Below are positions 60,198 to 64,000 of a stretch of 64,000 bases of DNA, one piece after another. The DNA is from Bradyrhizobium erythrophlei. Its GTDB lineage: Bacteria > Pseudomonadota > Alphaproteobacteria > Rhizobiales > Xanthobacteraceae. The notes below the pieces were generated by a model, which was not told the DNA's origin, searched no databases, and saw only the letters and a list, made by a program, of their open reading frames with translations. Positions within the stretch are counted from its first letter, which is position 1. Each line of letters starts with the position of its first letter. The position numbers and the translations under genes were made by a program. Location of the stretch: assembly GCF_900142985.1 (NCBI RefSeq), contig NZ_LT670849.1, forward strand, positions 1,612,001 through 1,676,000, in the 5' to 3' direction.

Positions 60198-61367
60198 TCA
60201 GTGCAACTCGCGGAAGAATGCGCGAACCTCATGCGCCAGCAGCTCGGGTTGTTCGAGGGCGGCGAAATGGCCGCCCTTTTCCATGACGCTCCAGCGCCGG
60301 ATGTTTTTGAACACGCGTTCGGCGATACTGCGCGGAGGCCTGAGGATTTCGCGCGGGAATTGCGCATAGCCGGTCGGGACCGTGATGGTCTCGCCAGGCG
60401 GCAGAATGGCCGCGGAGCCATGGAGTCGTGCGTAGTACGGCCAGAATGACGAGCCGATCGCGCCCGTGAACCAGTAAAGCGAGATATCGGCGAGCATCTG
60501 GTCGCGGCTGATCGCACTTTCGACATCGCCGCCACAATCCGACCAGGCGCGGAATTTTTCGACGATCCATGCCGCAAGACCGGCCGGAGAATCCGTCAAC
60601 GCAAACGACAGCGTCTGCGGCCGCGTGCCCTGAATCCATTGATAGCCGGTTCCCTCGCGCGTCCAGTGCGCAAGTTCGCCGAGATAGCGCTTTTCCTCCT
60701 CGGTTGGATTTTGGATCGCATTGGGATCGCGGCCCGCGGCCATCATGAAGTTGACGTGGATGCCGATCATCTTTTCCGCGTGGGCATAGCCAAGCCGGCT
60801 GGTGACGCCAGCCCCCCAGTCGCCGCCTTGCGCGGCAAACCGCGAAAAGCCGAGAACGTCGTGCATCAAGGCCGCGACACAATCGGCCATTTCAGGCACG
60901 CCGTATCTTTTCTGGCCGGGTTTGAACGACAGCCCGTAACCCGGCAGCGACGGCGCGATCACCGTAAAGGCGTCGCTGGAATCGCCGCCGAACCGCGCCG
61001 GATCGGTCAGGCGCGGAATGATCTCAAGGAATTCGAACACCGAACCTGGCCAGCCGTGCAACAAGAGTAGCGGCATCGGATTCTCGCCTTTACCCTCGAC
61101 ACGCAGATAGTGCAGGTCGATGCCGTCGATCGGCACACGGAATTGCGGAAAGACATTGAGCGCCGCCTCCTCGGCGCGCCAGTCAAACCCGTCGCGCCAG
61201 TATTCAACGAGACTGCGCAGGTAGGCGACGTCGGTGCCGTAGGCCCAAGGATCGCTCAAAGCCTCGCCAGGCGCGGAATCCGGAAAGCGCGTGCGCGCCA
61301 GCCGCGCCTTGAGATCGGCGATATCAGCGTCTGCGACGTGAAGCGTGAACGGCACTGGTTTGGTCAT
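60198..61367 (-). CDS. Epoxide hydrolase (microsomal type, EHN domain)
   Basis: A 389-aa alpha/beta hydrolase with the N-terminal EHN domain (PFTLHVADADIADLKARLARTRFPD ... WRDGFDWRAEEAALNVFPQF). Oxyanion motif LLHGWPGSVFEFLEIIPRL, nucleophile Asp in AAQGGDWGAGVTSRLG, His in EKGGHFAALEQPE. It converts epoxides to diols via an ester intermediate. The ATG overlaps the stop of the diguanylate cyclase gene (ATGA at 61364-61367), so the two are translationally coupled. Confidence 0.9.
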   Translation of the reverse strand: MTKPVPFTLHVADADIADLKARLARTRFPDSAPGEALSDPWAYGTDVAYLRSLVEYWRDGFDWRAEEAALNVFPQFRVPIDGIDLHYLRVEGKGENPMPLLLLHGWPGSVFEFLEIIPRLTDPARFGGDSSDAFTVIAPSLPGYGLSFKPGQKRYGVPEMADCVAALMHDVLGFSRFAAQGGDWGAGVTSRLGYAHAEKMIGIHVNFMMAAGRDPNAIQNPTEEEKRYLGELAHWTREGTGYQWIQGTRPQTLSFALTDSPAGLAAWIVEKFRAWSDCGGDVESAISRDQMLADISLYWFTGAIGSSFWPYYARLHGSAAILPPGETITVPTGYAQFPREILRPPRSIAERVFKNIRRWSVMEKGGHFAALEQPELLAHEVRAFFRELH

Positions 61368-62113
61368 GATGCTGTCCGGCTCGTTGATGCGAGAGGTTGG
61401 GCTTCGTGGCGACGCTGCGCCTTGCGCACATACATCGCGCGATCGGCATCCGCGAGTGCACGCCCTGCTTCCGAGTGCGGGCCGAGCAGGACGACGCCGG
61501 CGGAGACGCCGGTCCCAACCGTGCTGCCTTCGAAGGCAAAACTCAGGCCGTCGACATCCGCTTCAAGCGCGGCCGCTTTGGCATGGGCATCGGTTTCGCT
61601 GAGGTTCCACAACAATAGCGCAAACTCATCGCCGCCGAGCCGGCCGATCACGTCGGAGGAGCGGATCTGCCGTGACAGCACGGCCACGATCGCCTTCAGC
61701 ACCTCGTCTCCGGCGGCATGACCGAATTGGTCGTTGACCGGCTTGAGCCGGTCCACGTCAAGCACGATCAGCGCGCCGGCTGCATGATAGCGCTGGATAT
61801 AGGAGATGGCGCGCGCGAGCTCGCGTTCGAAACCGCGCCGGTTGGGAATTTCGAGCAGGAAATCCGTCTCGGCCGCGGCCTGCAACTCTTCGATGCGCGC
61901 GGTGGCCTTGGCCAACTGGGTCTTGAGCCGCCTGATCTCGGCCTTCACATCATCCTTAACCGCCGCGCGCAGCGTTGCCGAGGTGGCACGGCGCACCAGG
62001 GCGTTGCCGGCCGCGGCGTCCTTTTGGCGTTTCGCAGCGCGCGATGTTTTTACTCCTGATTTCCTCTTCATGCTGTTCCTTAAAACCGCGCGCAAATCCG
62101 GCCCGAAGCTCAT
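61364..62113 (-). CDS. Soluble diguanylate cyclase (GGDEF)
   Basis: A 249-aa cytoplasmic protein: basic N-terminus (SMKRKSGVKTSRAAKRQK), a coiled coil (AEIRRLKTQLAKATARIEELQAAAETD), then a full GGDEF domain (DFLLEIPNRRGFERELARA; VLDVDRLKPVNDQFGHAAGDEVLKA) with intact GRLGGDEFALLL and an inhibitory RxxD site (RSSD) exactly five residues upstream. It should make c-di-GMP with product inhibition. ATG 62113 is preferred; the open frame upstream runs into purE on the other strand. Alternative start: 62071. Confidence 0.88.
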   Translation of the reverse strand: MSFGPDLRAVLRNSMKRKSGVKTSRAAKRQKDAAAGNALVRRATSATLRAAVKDDVKAEIRRLKTQLAKATARIEELQAAAETDFLLEIPNRRGFERELARAISYIQRYHAAGALIVLDVDRLKPVNDQFGHAAGDEVLKAIVAVLSRQIRSSDVIGRLGGDEFALLLWNLSETDAHAKAAALEADVDGLSFAFEGSTVGTGVSAGVVLLGPHSEAGRALADADRAMYVRKAQRRHEAQPLASTSRTAS

Positions 62114-62281
62114 TTTTTCCCCGCTCGCGTTAACGCCGGCCGCGAGTTCTGGCTCAAGAGAGCTTGCCTGTTCGTACCAAGACAGGATAGTCCATTGTCG
62201 ATCCCTTGCCAGCTTGCCGAAGAAAGGGCCGATCCTATAATCGGGCCCTGGTTTTGGATTCCTTGAGTAAGAATTAACGAT

Positions 62282-62770
62282 ATGCCCGCGCCAGTCGCCA
62301 TCATCATGGGAAGCCAGTCCGACTGGGAGACCATGCGCCACGCCGCCGAAACGCTCGGCGCGCTTGGCGTCGCGTGCGAGAAACGCATCGTGTCGGCGCA
62401 TCGCACGCCGGAGCGGCTTTATGCATTCGCCAAGGGCGCCAAGGCAGCCGGCTTCAAGGTCATCATTGCCGGGGCAGGCGGCGCCGCGCACCTGCCCGGT
62501 ATGGCCGCAAGCTTAACGGAACTTCCGGTGCTCGGCGTACCGGTCGAGTCCAAGGCCTTGGCAGGCGTCGATTCGCTCTACTCTATCGTGCAGATGCCGG
62601 CCGGCGTTCCCGTTGGAACGCTCGCCATCGGCAAGGCGGGCGCGATCAATGCGGCGCTGTTCGCAGCCAGCATCCTGGCGCTGAACGACAAGGCGCTGGC
62701 GGAGCGCCTCGCCGCTTGGCGCAAGCAACGTACCGACGCGGTCGCCGAGGGCCCGGAGGAGTCCGCGTGA
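62282..62770 (+). CDS. purE: N5-carboxyaminoimidazole ribonucleotide mutase
   Basis: A 162-aa class I PurE converting N5-CAIR to CAIR in purine synthesis. Motifs: [56 protein letters not shown], and [19 protein letters not shown]. It overlaps purK by 4 bp (GTGA), the usual purEK order. Confidence 0.96.
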   Translation: MPAPVAIIMGSQSDWETMRHAAETLGALGVACEKRIVSAHRTPERLYAFAKGAKAAGFKVIIAGAGGAAHLPGMAASLTELPVLGVPVESKALAGVDSLYSIVQMPAGVPVGTLAIGKAGAINAALFAASILALNDKALAERLAAWRKQRTDAVAEGPEESA

Positions 62771-63870
62771 CCGACCAGGCGCGGGTGAAGCTCAAGCCGG
62801 GCGACACCATCGGAATTGTCGGCGGCGGACAGCTCGGCCGGATGCTGGCAATGGCCGCCGCGCGGCTCGGCCTGCGTTGCCGGGTGTTTTCGCCGGATCC
62901 GGATTCGCCGGCCTTCGACGTCGTCGCCAACGCCACCTGCGCCGAATATGCCGATGTCGAGGCGCTCGAACTGTTCGCAAGCGACGTCGACGTCATCACC
63001 TACGAGTTCGAGAATGTGCCGGCGGCGTCCGCCATGATCCTGGCGGCGCGGCGGAGCGTGCTGCCTGATCGCCAGATTCTCGAGACGACGCAGGATCGCC
63101 TGATCGAGAAGGATTTCGTTACGAAGCTCGGCATCCAGACCGCCGACTACGCCGACGTTTCATCGCCGCAAACGCTACGGGCCGCGATCGCCAGGATCGG
63201 TTTGCCGGCGGTGCTGAAGACCCGCCGCTTCGGCTATGACGGCAAGGGCCAGACCTTGATCCGCGCAGGCGACGATCCGGATCGCGTCTGGGAAGACCTC
63301 GGCACCAAATCGGCGATCCTCGAAGCCTTTGTGCCGTTCGAGCGCGAAATCTCGGTCATCGCCGCCCGCTCCGCCGACGGCAACGTCGAATGCTTTGATG
63401 TCACGGAAAACGAGCACCGCGATCACATCCTCAAAGTGTCGCGCGTACCGGCTGCCATATCGGACGCCCTGGCCGCGCAGGCGCGCGACATCGCGCGGCG
63501 GATTGCGGACGCGCTCGACTATGTCGGCGTGCTGGCGGTCGAACTGTTCGTGGTGCCGGGCGATGGCGGGTCGAAGATCCTGGTCAATGAGGTCGCCCCG
63601 CGCGTGCATAATTCGGGGCACTGGACGCTCGACGGCGCCTCGATTTCGCAATTCGAGCAGCACATCCGGGCGATCGCCGGATGGCAACTCGGCAAGCCCG
63701 TCCGCTATGGCGACGTCACCATGACCAACCTGATCGGCGACGAGATCAACAGCTATGCGGACTGGCTCGGCGTTCCCGGCGCAACCGTTCATCTCTATGG
63801 CAAGGGAGCGCCCCGGCCCGGACGCAAGATGGGTCACGTCACCCAGGTCGCGCCGGCCGGTCAAAAGTAA
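62767..63870 (+). CDS. purK: N5-carboxyaminoimidazole ribonucleotide synthase
   Basis: A 367-aa ATP-grasp enzyme making N5-CAIR from AIR, bicarbonate and ATP. Motifs: [88 protein letters not shown], and the C-terminal GHVTQVA. The GTG at 62767 overlaps the purE stop; the upstream open frame is a purE shadow. Confidence 0.95.
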   Translation: MTDQARVKLKPGDTIGIVGGGQLGRMLAMAAARLGLRCRVFSPDPDSPAFDVVANATCAEYADVEALELFASDVDVITYEFENVPAASAMILAARRSVLPDRQILETTQDRLIEKDFVTKLGIQTADYADVSSPQTLRAAIARIGLPAVLKTRRFGYDGKGQTLIRAGDDPDRVWEDLGTKSAILEAFVPFEREISVIAARSADGNVECFDVTENEHRDHILKVSRVPAAISDALAAQARDIARRIADALDYVGVLAVELFVVPGDGGSKILVNEVAPRVHNSGHWTLDGASISQFEQHIRAIAGWQLGKPVRYGDVTMTNLIGDEINSYADWLGVPGATVHLYGKGAPRPGRKMGHVTQVAPAGQK

Positions 63871-63892
63871 CCCGCTTCGTCAGAGCTGACCG

Positions 63893-64000
63893 TTACGCCC
63901 GCTTGACGCCTTCCACGATGCCGGTCGGTTCTTCGCTCAGCCAGCGATAGACCACGCCCCCGAGCACACCGCCGATCAGCGGCGCCACCCAGAACAGCCA
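63893..64000 (-). CDS. aqpZ: Aquaporin Z, C-terminal end (runs off window)
   Basis: The last 35 codons of a reverse-strand gene read LFWVAPLIGGVLGGVVYRWL then SEEPTGIVEGVKRA-stop. FWVAPLIG..LGG..YRWL is the last helix of AqpZ-type water channels. Only this tail is visible, so the identification rests on one motif. Confidence 0.75.
   Translation of the reverse strand, partial: WLFWVAPLIGGVLGGVVYRWLSEEPTGIVEGVKRA

Noticed and set aside
62114..62491. Upstream extension of the diguanylate cyclase across purE
   Set aside because: Antisense to purE; the cyclase N-terminus is explained by ATG 62113.

Overview
This 64-kb window is chromosomal DNA of an alphaproteobacterium, most likely Bradyrhizobium or a close relative in the Nitrobacteraceae. 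The evidence is high G+C coding sequence, paired phasins (polyhydroxyalkanoate granule proteins), a PdhS-type PAS histidine kinase, DUF465 and DUF1656 small proteins, many REP-type palindromes, and a tRNA-His with A73 and no encoded G-1, which is an alphaproteobacterial trait. Most of it is ordinary housekeeping and catabolic sequence. One decayed genomic island (13.6-19.6 kb) and several repeat families stand out.

Layout. 0-6.8 kb: Lrp/AsnC regulator (partial) divergent from trxB-LysR; a gene-free stretch with two intrinsic terminators; a DapA-family lyase; a class III cyclase-like protein that starts at TTG and has lost its metal ligands; a haloalkane dehalogenase. 6.8-12.4 kb: copper P-type ATPase and CsoR, divergent around one CsoR-type operator; two tiny membrane proteins; an orphan ParA; a Cys-containing secreted protein; a Coa1-like membrane protein. 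12.4-19.7 kb: a PIN-like protein, then an island bounded by a 17-bp direct repeat of the tRNA-His 3' end. The island holds a restriction-nuclease/NACHT NTPase, a serine recombinase and a tyrosine integrase that was cut by an IS66 element (8-bp target duplication) and has also lost its C-terminus. 19.8-31.6 kb: two phasins; PdhS-like kinase; tautomerase/TetR pair; an alpha/beta hydrolase without its serine; GntR-ALDH-MFS catabolic unit; ScoAB CoA-transferase. 31.9-45.5 kb: AsmA, patatin, an AaeB-X-A type efflux operon, SH3 protein, amidase, hypotheticals, GST, cupin, exported RidA. 46.5-54.2 kb: two incomplete ABC importers facing each other (one with binding protein and permeases but no ATPase, one with ATPase and permeases but no binding protein) plus a GlpD paralog with altered active-site residues. 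54.3-64 kb: degenerate-GGDEF/EAL protein, LhgO-like oxidase, small coiled-coil proteins, epoxide hydrolase coupled to a diguanylate cyclase, purEK, and the end of aqpZ.

How it fits together. Copper resistance is a self-contained regulator/pump pair. The GntR gene overlaps the aldehyde dehydrogenase gene and is followed by a transporter, so it is probably a regulated catabolic cassette. Two c-di-GMP enzymes of opposite predicted activity lie 5 kb apart. The intergenic spaces carry at least three repeat families. The most unusual is a paired-hairpin element present three times (35769-35936, 59019-59185, 59758-59926): architecture and bulge positions are conserved while several of the stem sequences change on both sides, which looks like an inverted REP doublet.
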